From the NCBI GenBank assembly GCA_902582345.1, contig CACHRU010000003.1, forward strand, positions 1 to 64,000: a stretch of DNA of 64,000 nt. The letters run 5' to 3'. This DNA is from an uncultured Pelagibacteraceae bacterium. GTDB taxonomy: Bacteria > Pseudomonadota > Alphaproteobacteria > Pelagibacterales > Pelagibacteraceae. Below, in pieces: positions 21,545 to 32,340 of the stretch. Within the stretch, counting starts at the first letter, position 1; each line of letters starts with the position of its first letter. Below the pieces are notes generated by a model. It made no database searches, was not told the DNA's origin, and was given only the letters and a program-made list of their open reading frames with translations. A program made the translations under genes and the position numbers.

Positions 21545-23830
21545 ATGACAAAAAAATCAAAAATTGATCACTATTCTGATAAAGAAGCCTTAGATTTCCA
21601 TGTAAATGGTAAGTCTGGCAAAATTGAGGTTAACTCATCGAAATCATTAACAACTAAAAGAGATTTATCTTTAGCATACTCACCTGGAGTAGCAGCTCCA
21701 GTCAAAGAAATTTCTAAAAATCCCAATTCTGCCTATGATTACACCTCTAAAGGTAACCTCGTAGCAGTAATAAGCAACGGTACAGCGATTTTAGGTCTTG
21801 GTAATCTAGGGTCACTTGCGTCAAAACCAGTCATGGAAGGGAAAGCAGTTTTATTTAAAAGATTTGCTGATATCGATTCTATAGATATTGAAGTAGACAG
21901 TATCGATACTAACGAAATTATAAAAACTATAAAAAATATTTCTGGAACATTTGGTGGAATAAATCTTGAAGATATTGCAGCACCTCAATGTTTTATAATT
22001 GAAAAAAAACTTAAAGAGATACTGGACATTCCTATCTTTCATGACGACCAACATGGGACTGCTATAATTACAACTGCCGCACTTATTAATGCGTTAGACA
22101 TTTCAAAAAAAAAAATTGAAGAAGTTAAAATAGTTGTAAATGGTGCAGGAGCATCAGCTATAGCCTGCGTAAATTTATTTAAACTTTCTGGCGTCAAAAA
22201 TGAGAATGTAATTATGTGTGACAGAAAAGGAGTTATATATAAAGGAAGAGAAAATGTAGATGAATTTAAGAAAAAACATGCAATCGACACAAGTAAAAGA
22301 AATTTAAAAGATGCTATGGAAGATGCTGATGTTTTTTTAGGCTTATCAGCAAAAGATGTTGTTTCAAAAGAAATGATAAAGTCCATGAATAAAAATCCTA
22401 TTATATTTGCATGTGCAAATCCTGACCCTGAAATCAAACCTGAGCTAATCGAAGAGGCTAGAAAAGATGCAATTATTGCAACAGGCAGATCAGATTATCC
22501 AAATCAGGTAAATAATTTAATAGGTTTTCCATATATTTTTCGTGGTGCGTTAGATGTAAGAGCAAAAGAAATTAATGAAGAAATGAAAATTGCAGCTGCA
22601 CAAGCCATCGCTTTGCTGGCAAGAGAGGATGTTCCTGACGAAGTTGTATCAGCGTACGGCGGCGAAAGACCTAAATATGGGAAGAATTATATTATTCCCT
22701 CAACTTTTGATCCAAGACTAATGAGTGTTATTCCGGCAGCTGTAGCTACAGCTGCTATGAAATCAGGTGTCGCAAGAAAGCAAATTAAAAATATTGATGA
22801 TTACAAAGATGAACTTACAAATCGATTAGACCCTTCAATGTCATTAATGCAAGGAATTAACGCTAAAGTTAAAAAAAATCCAAAAAGGGTTGTTTTTGCA
22901 GAAGGAGAAGATGAAAATATGCTGAAAGCTGCAATTGAATTTAATAAAAATAAAATGGGCGAGTCAATTGTAATAGGGAATGAAAAAAGAGTTAAAGAAA
23001 CTTTATCTAAAATTGGTTTAGATGAGAACCACAAAATTAGGATTGTAAACTCTACGGATAAAGAAAAAAGAGAAAAGTACGTGAAATTTTTATATAAAAA
23101 ACTTCAAAGAACAGGTCAGTTGGAGAGAGATGTTGATAGGCTAATAAGAAATGAAAGAGTTGCATTTGGTGCATCAATGGTTGCATGCAAAGATGCAGAT
23201 GCAATGGTAACAGGAAATATTAGACATTATGCTGCATCTATAGAAAAACTTAAAGAAGTTTGTAACGCTAGAGAGGGTGAACCAATTTTTGGAATGACAA
23301 TGATTGTGTTCAAGGGAAGAACTGTTTTAGTTGCTGATACCAATGTTCAGGATTTTCCAAGTTCAGAAAGGCTTATAGCAGTTTCAAAATCATGTGTAAG
23401 GGTTTCAAGATTATTTGGTTTTGATCCAAAAGTAGCTTTCTTATCACACTCAACTTTTGGAAAACCTATTTCAAGGAATACGAAGCATGTCAGAGATGCA
23501 ATAGAGTCCTTAAAAAAAGAAAAAGTAGATTTTGACTTTGATGGAGAGATGCAGCCTGATGTAGCACTAAACCCAATTTATAAAGAAATATATCCTTTTT
23601 CTAAAATTGTTGGTAAAGCTAATATTTTGATTATGCCAGCTTTGCATAGTGCTGCTATATCAACTAAATTAATGAAATCTTTTGGTGGAGCAAAATTAAT
23701 AGGGCCTCTACTCATTGGACTTGACCTGCCTATAGAAGTAGCTCCGCTTAGATCTTCAACTTCAGATATTTTAAATTTAGCGTCGATTGCTGCTTTTTCA
23801 TCACACGTAATTGATTACAAAAAAAATTAG
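21545..23830 (+). CDS. maeB: NADP-dependent malic enzyme (malic domain fused to phosphotransacetylase-like domain)
   Basis: SLAYSPGVAAPVKEI, FHDDQHGTAIITTAALINAL; C-terminal PTA-like domain; start at MTKKSKIDHYSDKEAL preferred over 21464. Confidence 0.93.
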   Translation: MTKKSKIDHYSDKEALDFHVNGKSGKIEVNSSKSLTTKRDLSLAYSPGVAAPVKEISKNPNSAYDYTSKGNLVAVISNGTAILGLGNLGSLASKPVMEGKAVLFKRFADIDSIDIEVDSIDTNEIIKTIKNISGTFGGINLEDIAAPQCFIIEKKLKEILDIPIFHDDQHGTAIITTAALINALDISKKKIEEVKIVVNGAGASAIACVNLFKLSGVKNENVIMCDRKGVIYKGRENVDEFKKKHAIDTSKRNLKDAMEDADVFLGLSAKDVVSKEMIKSMNKNPIIFACANPDPEIKPELIEEARKDAIIATGRSDYPNQVNNLIGFPYIFRGALDVRAKEINEEMKIAAAQAIALLAREDVPDEVVSAYGGERPKYGKNYIIPSTFDPRLMSVIPAAVATAAMKSGVARKQIKNIDDYKDELTNRLDPSMSLMQGINAKVKKNPKRVVFAEGEDENMLKAAIEFNKNKMGESIVIGNEKRVKETLSKIGLDENHKIRIVNSTDKEKREKYVKFLYKKLQRTGQLERDVDRLIRNERVAFGASMVACKDADAMVTGNIRHYAASIEKLKEVCNAREGEPIFGMTMIVFKGRTVLVADTNVQDFPSSERLIAVSKSCVRVSRLFGFDPKVAFLSHSTFGKPISRNTKHVRDAIESLKKEKVDFDFDGEMQPDVALNPIYKEIYPFSKIVGKANILIMPALHSAAISTKLMKSFGGAKLIGPLLIGLDLPIEVAPLRSSTSDILNLASIAAFSSHVIDYKKN

Positions 23831-24423
23831 TTTCTATTTCTGCTTAAATCAGAAACCAAGTAAATAGTTGGTAAAACCGTTTTTACATTATAAATTTTAT
23901 TAGCTTCTTCAATTACTGTGTCTCTTTCTTCATCATTCATCGCTATACCAAATATATAAATCTTTTTATTTATTGTTTCCAAGGTGTAATTCGAAGATTT
24001 TATTTTTTTACTTAATATCATTGCAGTTCTAAGCTGAGAAGTAATCAAAACATCCTGCGCAGCTGATTTAAAAGATGAATTTCCTTTTATTTCAATAGCA
24101 TTATTTACAGATCTAACACCCTTTGTTTCCCATGCCATTTTTGTTATTTTAATCTTTTCTTCAGGTTCCTCTACCTTTCCAGTTAAGAAAATTCTTCCAT
24201 CTAATACCTCAACCTGTATTGCTAAAAAATATTTTTTTTCTGTAAAAGTTAAACGGCCAATTAAGCTTTTTTGCATTATAGTATCATCTATTTGCATCCC
24301 AACTGTCCTTGGGTCAAAGCTAATACTCACTCCTTTACCGAAAGTGCCTACATTTTTTGAAGCACAGGCATTCAAAAAAATTATAATAGAAAATGCTGAA
24401 AAAAAGCTTATAATTTTTTTCAT
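23827..24423 (-). CDS. BON-domain lipoprotein
   Basis: Lipobox FLNACAS; BON-like repeats (LDGRIFLTGKVEEPEEKIKITKMAW; INKKIYIFGIAMNDEERDTV). Confidence 0.83.
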   Translation of the reverse strand: MKKIISFFSAFSIIIFLNACASKNVGTFGKGVSISFDPRTVGMQIDDTIMQKSLIGRLTFTEKKYFLAIQVEVLDGRIFLTGKVEEPEEKIKITKMAWETKGVRSVNNAIEIKGNSSFKSAAQDVLITSQLRTAMILSKKIKSSNYTLETINKKIYIFGIAMNDEERDTVIEEANKIYNVKTVLPTIYLVSDLSRNRN

Positions 24424-25244
24424 TTTTTTAATTCCAGACAAATTTTATAAATTTTATTTTTTGAAATTTTTTCATTTTTAGAAATTTTATTTACTGTGTC
24501 TTTTAAACTATTTTTTTCTAACAAAGTTTTTGCCATATTTTTTATTTGGGAATCAGATGCTTCATCATTAGTAACTTTTTTTGATATTACAACTGTTATT
24601 TCACCTTTTAAGCTTTCCTTAAAAAGATCAATATTGCTTATTTCACCTCTATAAAATGTTTCATGAATCTTTGTAATTTCCCTTGCAATAAGAATATTTC
24701 GATTTTTGAAATACTTTTTGAATGATATTAAATAACTGTTAATTTTTAAACCTGGAATAAAAAACATTAAAGCGAAATTAAGATCTTTCAGAGACGAGAG
24801 AACCTTATCTATTTGAAATTTGGTTTTGGGTAAGAATCCATAAAATAAAAACTTATCTTCGAAACCCGATACACTAAATGCTGCCGTGATTGAGGAAGCT
24901 CCTGGGATAGGTACTAAGCTTATATTAGATTTTATACATTCATTGATTAATAAATTCCCTGGATCTGATATTAAGGGTGTACCTGCATCCGAGACAAGGC
25001 AAATTTTCATTCCTTTTTTAAGAAAATTTAATATTTTGTTAAGTTCTTTTCGCTCATTAAATTTATGATAAGACATCAGTTTTTTTTGTATGCCATAATG
25101 ATTACAAATTTTTAAGGTTCTCCTTGTGTCCTCGCACAAAATTATGTCAGAATTTTTTAATACATTTAATGATCTTAATGTTATATCATCTAAGTTGCCT
25201 ATTGGTGTTGAAACTATGTATAAAACAGATTTAGAATTTTTCAT
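24420..25244 (-). CDS. rsmI: 16S rRNA 2'-O-ribose C1402 methyltransferase RsmI
   Basis: LYIVSTPIGNLDDITLRSLNVL, CEDTRRT, VSDAGTPLISDPG, IPGASSITAAFSVSGF. Confidence 0.95.
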   Translation of the reverse strand: MKNSKSVLYIVSTPIGNLDDITLRSLNVLKNSDIILCEDTRRTLKICNHYGIQKKLMSYHKFNERKELNKILNFLKKGMKICLVSDAGTPLISDPGNLLINECIKSNISLVPIPGASSITAAFSVSGFEDKFLFYGFLPKTKFQIDKVLSSLKDLNFALMFFIPGLKINSYLISFKKYFKNRNILIAREITKIHETFYRGEISNIDLFKESLKGEITVVISKKVTNDEASDSQIKNMAKTLLEKNSLKDTVNKISKNEKISKNKIYKICLELKK

Positions 25245-25247
25245 TAA

Positions 25248-26399
25248 ATGACCAGATTTTATTTTATTTTCATATCATCGTTAATTTTATTTTTTAACAC
25301 CAATCTACTAGGTGAAGAAAGTGAAAAGTTGAAGATTGGTTTATTGGCTCCATTTTCTGGAGAGTATGAAAATCTTGGAAATTCACTACTTTTGTCATCT
25401 CAACTAGCTTTAAATGAAATAGGAGACAAAAATATAATTATTGTCCCTCGAGACTCAGGGTCAGATGATAAGAAAAAACTTAATGAGTCTATTAAAGATC
25501 TTATAAACCAAGAAATAAAAATTATTGTGGGTCCTATTCAATCAAATTATTTCAATGAATTAGAAAAGTATAAAAATACAATTTTTATATCTTTATCAAA
25601 TAAATACCCTGAAATAAGAAGCAATGTAATAAGTATTGGAATAAGTCTTGAGTCACAACTTGATATATTAGAAAAATTTATTAAAAAAGAAAAAAGAAAA
25701 AAAACTTTAATACTATTTCCAAATAATAACTATGCCGAGTTTGTGGAAGACAAAATTAAAGATCTTAAAATAAAAAACTTTAAGGTTTTTAAATATAGTC
25801 CAGATCCTAAAATACTCACGGGAGAAATTCAAAATTTAACTAACTATGCACAAAGAAAAAGAAATTTAGAATTGAGAAAAAAAATGTTAGAAGATAAAGA
25901 AGATGAACAATCCAAAAAAGAATTAAATTATCTTGAACAATTATATACAATTGGAAATGTTAACTTTGACTCAATTATTGTCATAGATTTTGGAAGCAGC
26001 TTAAAAAGTCTTTTAACTTCCCTTGTTTTCTCTGATGTAAACGAAAACACTGTTTTATTCACTACTATCAATCAATGGTTTGATGAAAGTATTTTTTTCG
26101 AAAATACAATAAATAATCTCTATTATCCATCAGTAGATTTAAAAGAATTTCAAAAGTATAATAAAGTTTACACAAAAACTTTTAATTCTCAACCAAATGA
26201 AATTACTATCTTATCTTATGATGCAATTGGATTAATATATTTTATTTGGAAAAAGAATAAAAAGATTTCATCTATTAACGACTTTTTGATTAAGGATAAA
26301 ATTAGAGGAAAAATTGGAGTATTTAGCTTTAAGGATAGAAAGGTTTCACAAGAATTAAAAATGTATCGACTAAAAGATAAAAAATTTACACGCTATTAA
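25248..26399 (+). CDS. LpoA-like penicillin-binding-protein activator / periplasmic-binding fold protein
   Basis: Signal peptide; KIGLLAPFSGEYENLGNSLLLSSQLALNEIG; divergent from rsmI as in other alphaproteobacteria. Confidence 0.8.
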   Translation: MTRFYFIFISSLILFFNTNLLGEESEKLKIGLLAPFSGEYENLGNSLLLSSQLALNEIGDKNIIIVPRDSGSDDKKKLNESIKDLINQEIKIIVGPIQSNYFNELEKYKNTIFISLSNKYPEIRSNVISIGISLESQLDILEKFIKKEKRKKTLILFPNNNYAEFVEDKIKDLKIKNFKVFKYSPDPKILTGEIQNLTNYAQRKRNLELRKKMLEDKEDEQSKKELNYLEQLYTIGNVNFDSIIVIDFGSSLKSLLTSLVFSDVNENTVLFTTINQWFDESIFFENTINNLYYPSVDLKEFQKYNKVYTKTFNSQPNEITILSYDAIGLIYFIWKKNKKISSINDFLIKDKIRGKIGVFSFKDRKVSQELKMYRLKDKKFTRY

Positions 26400-26990
26400 T
26401 TTTTTTTTTAATTTTTTAAAGGCTAAATATCTATGATCTATCATAATTTTCTTCTTTTTATTCATCTGCGCATAGGTTACCTTAAATTTGTTTGGCATAA
26501 ATATAGGATCATAACCAAAACCTTTTTTACCGATTATTTTGCTAGAAATTTTTCCTCTTGCTTCTCCAGTTACAGAAATTATTTTTTTACTTGATATTTT
26601 AAATGTCAGGCAGCATACAAATTTTGCTCTAAAGTTTTTGCGACTTTTATTTCGATTTTTTTTTTCTACTAAAGACAAAATCTTGACCATTGCCTTTTGG
26701 AAAGATCCGTACTTATTTGCCCATCTAGCAGAATATATACCTGGTTTTCCGTTTAAACATTCTATACATAAGCCTGAGTCATCAGATAAAGAAGGTATAT
26801 TTGATTTTCTAAAAAAGTAATTAGCTTTTAACTTTGAGTTTGCTAAAAATGACTTTCCTGTTTCTTTTGGACTTTTTATCTTAAGGTTAATTGGAGAAAC
26901 TTTTTTAATTTCTTTTGGCAATAATTGGCTAATTTCTTTATATTTGCCTTGATTGTGGGTACCTATTAATATTTTTTTTACTTTTTTCAT
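26370..26990 (-). CDS. rdgB: non-canonical purine NTP pyrophosphatase (RdgB/HAM1)
   Basis: ILIGTHNQGKYKEISQLL, SDDSGLCIECLNGKPGIYSARWA, GKKGFGYDPIFMP. Confidence 0.93.
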   Translation of the reverse strand: MKKVKKILIGTHNQGKYKEISQLLPKEIKKVSPINLKIKSPKETGKSFLANSKLKANYFFRKSNIPSLSDDSGLCIECLNGKPGIYSARWANKYGSFQKAMVKILSLVEKKNRNKSRKNFRAKFVCCLTFKISSKKIISVTGEARGKISSKIIGKKGFGYDPIFMPNKFKVTYAQMNKKKKIMIDHRYLAFKKLKKKLIACKFFIF

Positions 26991-27034
26991 TAACTGCCTG
27001 GTAATTAGAATTTTTATTACTATATATTATAATT

Positions 27035-27616
27035 ATGAGCGAAGAAATAAGTAATGAACAAAAAGATCTTGTTGAGAAAAAGGACGATGATGAGAATCTT
27101 GATAAAAAAACAATTTCTACTGAAGAAAAACTCAAAGATACAGAAGAAAAATTATTAAGATCTTTAGCGGAAATAGAAAACCAAAGGAAAAGATTCGAAA
27201 AAGAGATTAAAGATGCTTTTGATTTTGGTGGATTTAACTTTGCCAAAGAGACTTTGGCTATTCTTGATAACCTGGATAGAGCTAAAAAATCAATTAAAAA
27301 TGACGAACATCTTTCAAAAAATAAAGATTTCGATAAGTTTGTAAAAAATATCGAAATTATAGAAAAAGATTTAATTTCAATTTTTGAAAAAAATAAAATC
27401 ACAAAAATAAATTCTGTTAATAAAAAATTTGATCCTAATTATCATCAAGCAATGCTTGAAATTGAAGATGATAAAACTGAACCTGGTGTTATTATTCAAG
27501 AAATTCAACCTGGGTATATGTTTGGAGATAGACTGTTGAGACCATCTTTTGTCGGTGTTTCTAAGACGAAAAAAGATAAAAATGGCGAAAAATCAACTAA
27601 AAATGAGAAAAAATAG
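27035..27616 (+). CDS. grpE: nucleotide exchange factor GrpE
   Basis: RSLAEIENQRKRFEKEIKDAFDFGGFNFAKETLAILDNLDRA; GYMFGDRLLRPSFVGVSK; upstream of dnaK. Confidence 0.95.
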   Translation: MSEEISNEQKDLVEKKDDDENLDKKTISTEEKLKDTEEKLLRSLAEIENQRKRFEKEIKDAFDFGGFNFAKETLAILDNLDRAKKSIKNDEHLSKNKDFDKFVKNIEIIEKDLISIFEKNKITKINSVNKKFDPNYHQAMLEIEDDKTEPGVIIQEIQPGYMFGDRLLRPSFVGVSKTKKDKNGEKSTKNEKK

Positions 27617-27617
27617 A

Positions 27618-27645
27618 CTTGTAGATGTAAAAAAAACACCCATAT
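27618..27645 (+). promoter_or_regulatory. candidate RpoH (heat-shock sigma) promoter of dnaK
   Basis: CTTG (27618-27621), 17-nt spacer, CCCATAT (27639-27645), 21 nt before the dnaK ATG; fits the alphaproteobacterial RpoH pattern CTTG-N17/18-CYTATNT closely. Confidence 0.55.
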
Positions 27646-27666
27646 ACGCTATGAAAGGGACATTAA

Positions 27667-29592
27667 ATGAGTAGAGTAATTGGAATAGATTTAGGAACAA
27701 CAAACTCTTGTGTAGCCATAATGGATGGCAAGCAAGCTAAAGTTTTAGAAAACACTGAGGGAGCGAGAACGACACCTTCTGTTGTAGCGTTTTTAGAAAA
27801 AGACGAAAGACTCGTCGGTCAACCAGCAAAAAGACAGGCTGTAACAAATCCAAATGATACAGTTTTTGCAGTAAAAAGATTAATAGGTAGAAAATTTGAC
27901 GGACCTTCAGTTCAAAAAGATATTAAAAGAGTTCCATATAATATAGTAAAAGCCGAGAATGGAGATGCTTGGGTAGAGGGAAAATCTAAAAAATATTCAC
28001 CATCACAAATTTCAGCATTTATTTTGCAAAAAATGAAAGAAACAGCTGAAAAATATTTAGGGCAAGAAGTAACAAAAGCAGTGATTACGGTTCCGGCATA
28101 CTTTAATGACTCCCAAAGACAAGCAACGAAAGATGCAGGTAAAATCGCAGGTTTGGAAGTTTTAAGAATTATTAATGAACCAACTGCTGCATCATTAGCT
28201 TATGGTTTGGATAAAAAAGGTGGAAAAAAAATTGCAGTTTATGACCTTGGCGGTGGAACATTCGATATTTCCATTCTTGAAATAGGCGATGGTGTTTTTG
28301 AAGTAAAATCTACTAACGGTGATACATTTTTAGGTGGTGAGGATTTTGACGATGCCATTGTCGAATATTTAGCTAGTGAATTTAAGAAAGATAACGGTAT
28401 AGATTTAAAAAATGATAAGTTGGCTCTCCAAAGATTAAAAGAAGCAGCTGAAAAAGCTAAAATTGAATTATCCTCATCTGCGCAAACAGAGATAAATTTG
28501 CCATTTATTACTGCTGATAAATCGGGTCCAAAACACTTGAACTTGAAATTTACTAGAGCAAAACTGGAAGCATTAGTTCAAAGTCTTATTGATAGAACTT
28601 TAGAACCTTGTAAAACTGCACTCAAGGACTCTGGCTTTTCTGCTGCAGAAATAAATGAGGTTGTTTTAGTTGGCGGAATGACAAGAATGCCAAAAATTAT
28701 TGATACGGTCAAAAACTTTTTTGGGAAAGAGCCTAACAAAAGTGTTAATCCTGATGAAGTAGTAGCTATGGGAGCTGCAATACAGGCGGGAGTATTACAA
28801 GGAGATGTAAAAGACGTATTGTTGCTGGACGTGACACCGTTATCATTAGGAATAGAAACTTTAGGTGGAGTTTCAACTAAACTGATTGATAAAAATACTA
28901 CAATCCCAACAAAAAAAAGTCAGGTTTTTTCTACGGCGGAAGACAACCAGCCGGCTGTTTCTATAAGAGTTCTTCAAGGTGAAAGAGAAATGGCAGCAGA
29001 TAATAAACTACTTGGAAATTTTGAATTAGTTGGTATTCCACCAGCTGCAAGAGGAACCCCTCAAATTGAGGTGACATTTGATATAGACGCTAATGGAATA
29101 GTGAGTGTTTCAGCCAAAGATAAAGGAACAGGGAAAGAGCAAAAAATTCAAATTCAGGCCTCTGGAGGTCTATCAGATGAAGAAATTAAAAATATGGTTA
29201 AAGATGCAGAAGCTAACAAAGAAGCTGACAAGAAAAAGAGAGAAGCGGTGGACGTCAGAAATCAAGCTGATAGTTTAATTTTTTCAACAGAGAAAAGCCT
29301 GAAAGAGCATGGTGATAAAGTATCCGCAGAGGAAAAAAAATCTATTGAAACAGCTATATCAGATCTTAAAGAAAGTCTTAAAGGGACTGATGCTGACGAT
29401 ATTAAGAAAAAAACTCAGAGCTTAGTACAAGTTTCCATGAAGTTAGGTGAAGCGGTATACAAAAGTCAACAAAAAAACGATGCTGGAAAAAAAGATAACA
29501 AACCCCAAGACAAAACGAGTTCTAAAGATAAAGAAAATGTTGTCGATGCAGACTTTGAAGACGTAAAAGAAGATAAAGAAAAAAGCGCCTAA
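27667..29592 (+). CDS. dnaK: molecular chaperone DnaK
   Basis: [35 protein letters not shown]; full-length Hsp70. Confidence 0.99.
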   Translation: MSRVIGIDLGTTNSCVAIMDGKQAKVLENTEGARTTPSVVAFLEKDERLVGQPAKRQAVTNPNDTVFAVKRLIGRKFDGPSVQKDIKRVPYNIVKAENGDAWVEGKSKKYSPSQISAFILQKMKETAEKYLGQEVTKAVITVPAYFNDSQRQATKDAGKIAGLEVLRIINEPTAASLAYGLDKKGGKKIAVYDLGGGTFDISILEIGDGVFEVKSTNGDTFLGGEDFDDAIVEYLASEFKKDNGIDLKNDKLALQRLKEAAEKAKIELSSSAQTEINLPFITADKSGPKHLNLKFTRAKLEALVQSLIDRTLEPCKTALKDSGFSAAEINEVVLVGGMTRMPKIIDTVKNFFGKEPNKSVNPDEVVAMGAAIQAGVLQGDVKDVLLLDVTPLSLGIETLGGVSTKLIDKNTTIPTKKSQVFSTAEDNQPAVSIRVLQGEREMAADNKLLGNFELVGIPPAARGTPQIEVTFDIDANGIVSVSAKDKGTGKEQKIQIQASGGLSDEEIKNMVKDAEANKEADKKKREAVDVRNQADSLIFSTEKSLKEHGDKVSAEEKKSIETAISDLKESLKGTDADDIKKKTQSLVQVSMKLGEAVYKSQQKNDAGKKDNKPQDKTSSKDKENVVDADFEDVKEDKEKSA

Positions 29593-29615
29593 GATAAAAA
29601 AAGGAGCAATTTCTT

Positions 29616-30737
29616 GTGACTAAAAGAGATTATTATGACATCTTAGGTGTAGCAAAATCAGCTTCAAAAGACGAAATAAAAAAAGCTTACAGAAAATTAG
29701 CTCTTAAATATCATCCGGATAAGAATAAAGACAATAAGGCGGCGGAAGAAAAGTTTAAGGAAGCAAGTGAAGCCTACCATGTTCTCTCTGACGAGAAAAG
29801 AAAAAATAATTACGATCAATTTGGTCACGCAGCATTTGGATCTGGTAGCAATCAAGGTTTTGGAAATTTTGACTTTAGCTCATCATTCTCAGATATTTTT
29901 GAAGACTTTTTTGGTGATGATTTCATAGGAGGAGCTAGAACATCAAGAAGATCTAGTTTAAGAGGAAATGATTTAAGATATGATTTAGCAATTAACCTTG
30001 AAGAAGCATTTAGGGGGGTAGAGAAAAATATTAAATACACTACATATAAAAAATGTAAAGATTGCTCTGGAAGTGGTGCTGAGAAAGGTTCTAAACCAAT
30101 CAATTGTGAATATTGTAATGGAAGAGGTAAAGTTAGAACGAGCCAAGGTTTTTTTACGATTCAACAAACTTGTCCACAGTGTAGCGGATATGGTGAGACA
30201 ATTGGGAAACCTTGCGGGAACTGTAATGGAAATGGGAAAAACCAAGAAAATGAAAATTTGACAGTTAAAATTCCTAAAGGTGTAGATGACGGTACAAGAA
30301 TAAGATTAACTGGCAAAGGAGAGGCTGGTAGTAAAGGTGGAGGGTCAGGGGACTTATATCTTTTTATATCTATTGATACTCATAGTATTTTTAAAAGAGC
30401 TGAAGAGAATTTATTCTTTGATTTACCAATAACATTTTCGAACGCTGCATTAGGTACAACTGTAGAGGTTCCATCTATAGACGGTGGAAAGTCAAAGATA
30501 AAGATACCTCCTGGAGCACAAAATGGAAAACAGTTTAGATTGAAAGGCAAAGGTATGCCGATTCTAAGAAGAAATACATTCGGGGATCTTTATATAAGAA
30601 TTATAACAGAAGTTCCTGTTTCATTGACAAAAAGGCAGAAAGAACTACTTGAAGAATTTAAGAAAATTGAAGAGAGCAAAACTAGTCCGGTTATAAAAAA
30701 TTTCATAGATAGAGCTAAAAAATTTTGGGGAAATTAA
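29616..30737 (+). CDS. dnaJ: molecular chaperone DnaJ
   Basis: J domain with HPD (KYHPDKNKD), four CxxCxGxG-type zinc repeats. Confidence 0.98.
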   Translation: MTKRDYYDILGVAKSASKDEIKKAYRKLALKYHPDKNKDNKAAEEKFKEASEAYHVLSDEKRKNNYDQFGHAAFGSGSNQGFGNFDFSSSFSDIFEDFFGDDFIGGARTSRRSSLRGNDLRYDLAINLEEAFRGVEKNIKYTTYKKCKDCSGSGAEKGSKPINCEYCNGRGKVRTSQGFFTIQQTCPQCSGYGETIGKPCGNCNGNGKNQENENLTVKIPKGVDDGTRIRLTGKGEAGSKGGGSGDLYLFISIDTHSIFKRAEENLFFDLPITFSNAALGTTVEVPSIDGGKSKIKIPPGAQNGKQFRLKGKGMPILRRNTFGDLYIRIITEVPVSLTKRQKELLEEFKKIEESKTSPVIKNFIDRAKKFWGN

Positions 30738-30745
30738 GGAAATAA

Positions 30746-30910
30746 ATGCAACTTGATGAAATAATGTCAGCAATTTTTTTAATTGCTGTACTTGTGCTAA
30801 TTCTACCCGCCTTTTTATCTACTAATAACAGAATTAAACAATTTTTTAAAAATTTATCCATTTGGGCTATAATTGTCTCTGTTATTATTGTAGTTATTTA
30901 TTTTATCTAA
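30746..30910 (+). CDS. 54-aa two-helix membrane microprotein (not in supplied ORF track)
   Basis: ATG 30746 to TAA 30910: MQLDEIMSAIFLIAVLVLILPAFLSTNNRIKQFFKNLSIWAIIVSVIIVVIYFI; AAGGA Shine-Dalgarno-like sequence (AAGGAAATAA) just upstream; fills the dnaJ-dapB gap. Confidence 0.65.
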   Translation: MQLDEIMSAIFLIAVLVLILPAFLSTNNRIKQFFKNLSIWAIIVSVIIVVIYFI

Positions 30911-30912
30911 TT

Positions 30913-31689
30913 ATGAAAAAAATTAATTTATCTATCACTGGATGCCTAGGGAGAATGGGTCAACAAATAATCAAATCATCAAAAAAAAATAAAAATTTTA
31001 AATTAGTATCATTAACAGAAAATAGAAAAGTATCGAAAAAAATATTTGGAATTAAACCTGAACTTAATACCTCTAATGCTTTTAAAAATGCACATATAAT
31101 TATAGATTTTACAGTTCCAAAATGTACTCTTCAGGTTTTAAAAATTGCTTCGAAATTAAAAAAAAGAGTAGTTATAGGAACAACAGGTTTTTCTAAAAAA
31201 GAAGAAAATTTAATAAAGAAATTCTCTAGAAAAATTCCTATATTAAAGGCTGGGAACATGAGTTTGGGTGTAAATCTTTTAATATATTTAACTGAGATTG
31301 CTTCAAGATCACTGAGTAAGAATTTTCTTACTAAAGTTTATGAAGTTCATCACAAACACAAAAAAGATCATCCATCAGGAACAGCCTTGATGATAGGGAA
31401 AGGTATAGCTGAGGGAAAAAATAAAAATTTTTATAATATGATCGGAAAAAAATATTTAAATAAAAAATCATTTCCATACGGTAGTAAAATAAATTTCAAT
31501 TCAATTAGAAAAGGCAATATAATTGGTGAACATGAAGTTAAATTTTCAAGTGGTAAAGAAATAGTAACTTTAAACCATGAGTCTTTTGATAGAGCTTTAT
31601 ATTCTGAAGGAGCACTAGCTGCATCAAAATGGTTAATGAGAAAAAAACCAGGTCTTTATTCAATGCGAGATCTACTTAATTTCAAGTGA
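30913..31689 (+). CDS. dapB: 4-hydroxy-tetrahydrodipicolinate reductase
   Basis: INLSITGCLGRMGQQIIK; VYEVHHKHKKDHPSGTAL; start at MKKINLSITG preferred over 30862. Confidence 0.95.
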   Translation: MKKINLSITGCLGRMGQQIIKSSKKNKNFKLVSLTENRKVSKKIFGIKPELNTSNAFKNAHIIIDFTVPKCTLQVLKIASKLKKRVVIGTTGFSKKEENLIKKFSRKIPILKAGNMSLGVNLLIYLTEIASRSLSKNFLTKVYEVHHKHKKDHPSGTALMIGKGIAEGKNKNFYNMIGKKYLNKKSFPYGSKINFNSIRKGNIIGEHEVKFSSGKEIVTLNHESFDRALYSEGALAASKWLMRKKPGLYSMRDLLNFK

Positions 31690-32339
31690 ATAACAAAAAA
31701 AAATCAAAAATTATTCAGAGGATATTAAATAAAACCTATCCTAAAGTTCCAATTCCACTTAATTATAAAAATACATTTACCTTACTTATTTCTGTATTGC
31801 TTTCTGCACAATGTACTGACGTAAATGTAAATAATGTTACAAAGAGCATATATCCAAAATATTATCACCCCAAACATTTCGTCAAATTGGGTAGAAAAAA
31901 AATAGAGCGATTAATAAAAAAAATTGGAATTTTTCGAATAAAGGCAAAAAGTATTTTTAATCTCTCCAAAACCTTGGAAGAAAAATTTAATGGTTCTGTT
32001 CCTAACACATATGAAGAATTGGAAAAACTTCCTGGCGTAGGACATAAAACAGCTAGTGTTGTAATGTCACAAGGATTTGGTTATCCTGCTTTTCCTGTTG
32101 ATACTCATATACATCGCCTGGCTCAGAGATGGGGTTTAACAAACGGAAAGAGTGTTGTACAAACTGAAAAAGATCTAAAAGCCATATTTCCAAAAAAAAA
32201 TTGGAATAGGCTACATCTTCAAATCATCTGGTATGGAAGAGAATACTGCAAGGCGAGAGATTGTTTTGGTATAACTTGCAAAATTTGTAAAAACTGTTAC
32301 CCAAATAGAAAAAAGAAGTTTATAGCAAAAAAAGCATAG
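31686..32339 (+). CDS. nth: endonuclease III
   Basis: LLSAQCTDVNVN; LEKLPGVGHKTASVV; 4Fe-4S Cys motif CKARDCFGITCKICKNC; GTG start overlapping dapB stop. Confidence 0.95.
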   Translation: MNNKKKSKIIQRILNKTYPKVPIPLNYKNTFTLLISVLLSAQCTDVNVNNVTKSIYPKYYHPKHFVKLGRKKIERLIKKIGIFRIKAKSIFNLSKTLEEKFNGSVPNTYEELEKLPGVGHKTASVVMSQGFGYPAFPVDTHIHRLAQRWGLTNGKSVVQTEKDLKAIFPKKNWNRLHLQIIWYGREYCKARDCFGITCKICKNCYPNRKKKFIAKKA

Positions 32340-32340
32340 T

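Noticed and set aside
26938-27402. 154-aa ORF antisense to grpE and overlapping rdgB
   Set aside because: Ser/Phe/Leu-rich translation typical of the reverse complement of Lys/Glu-rich coding sequence; grpE is certain.
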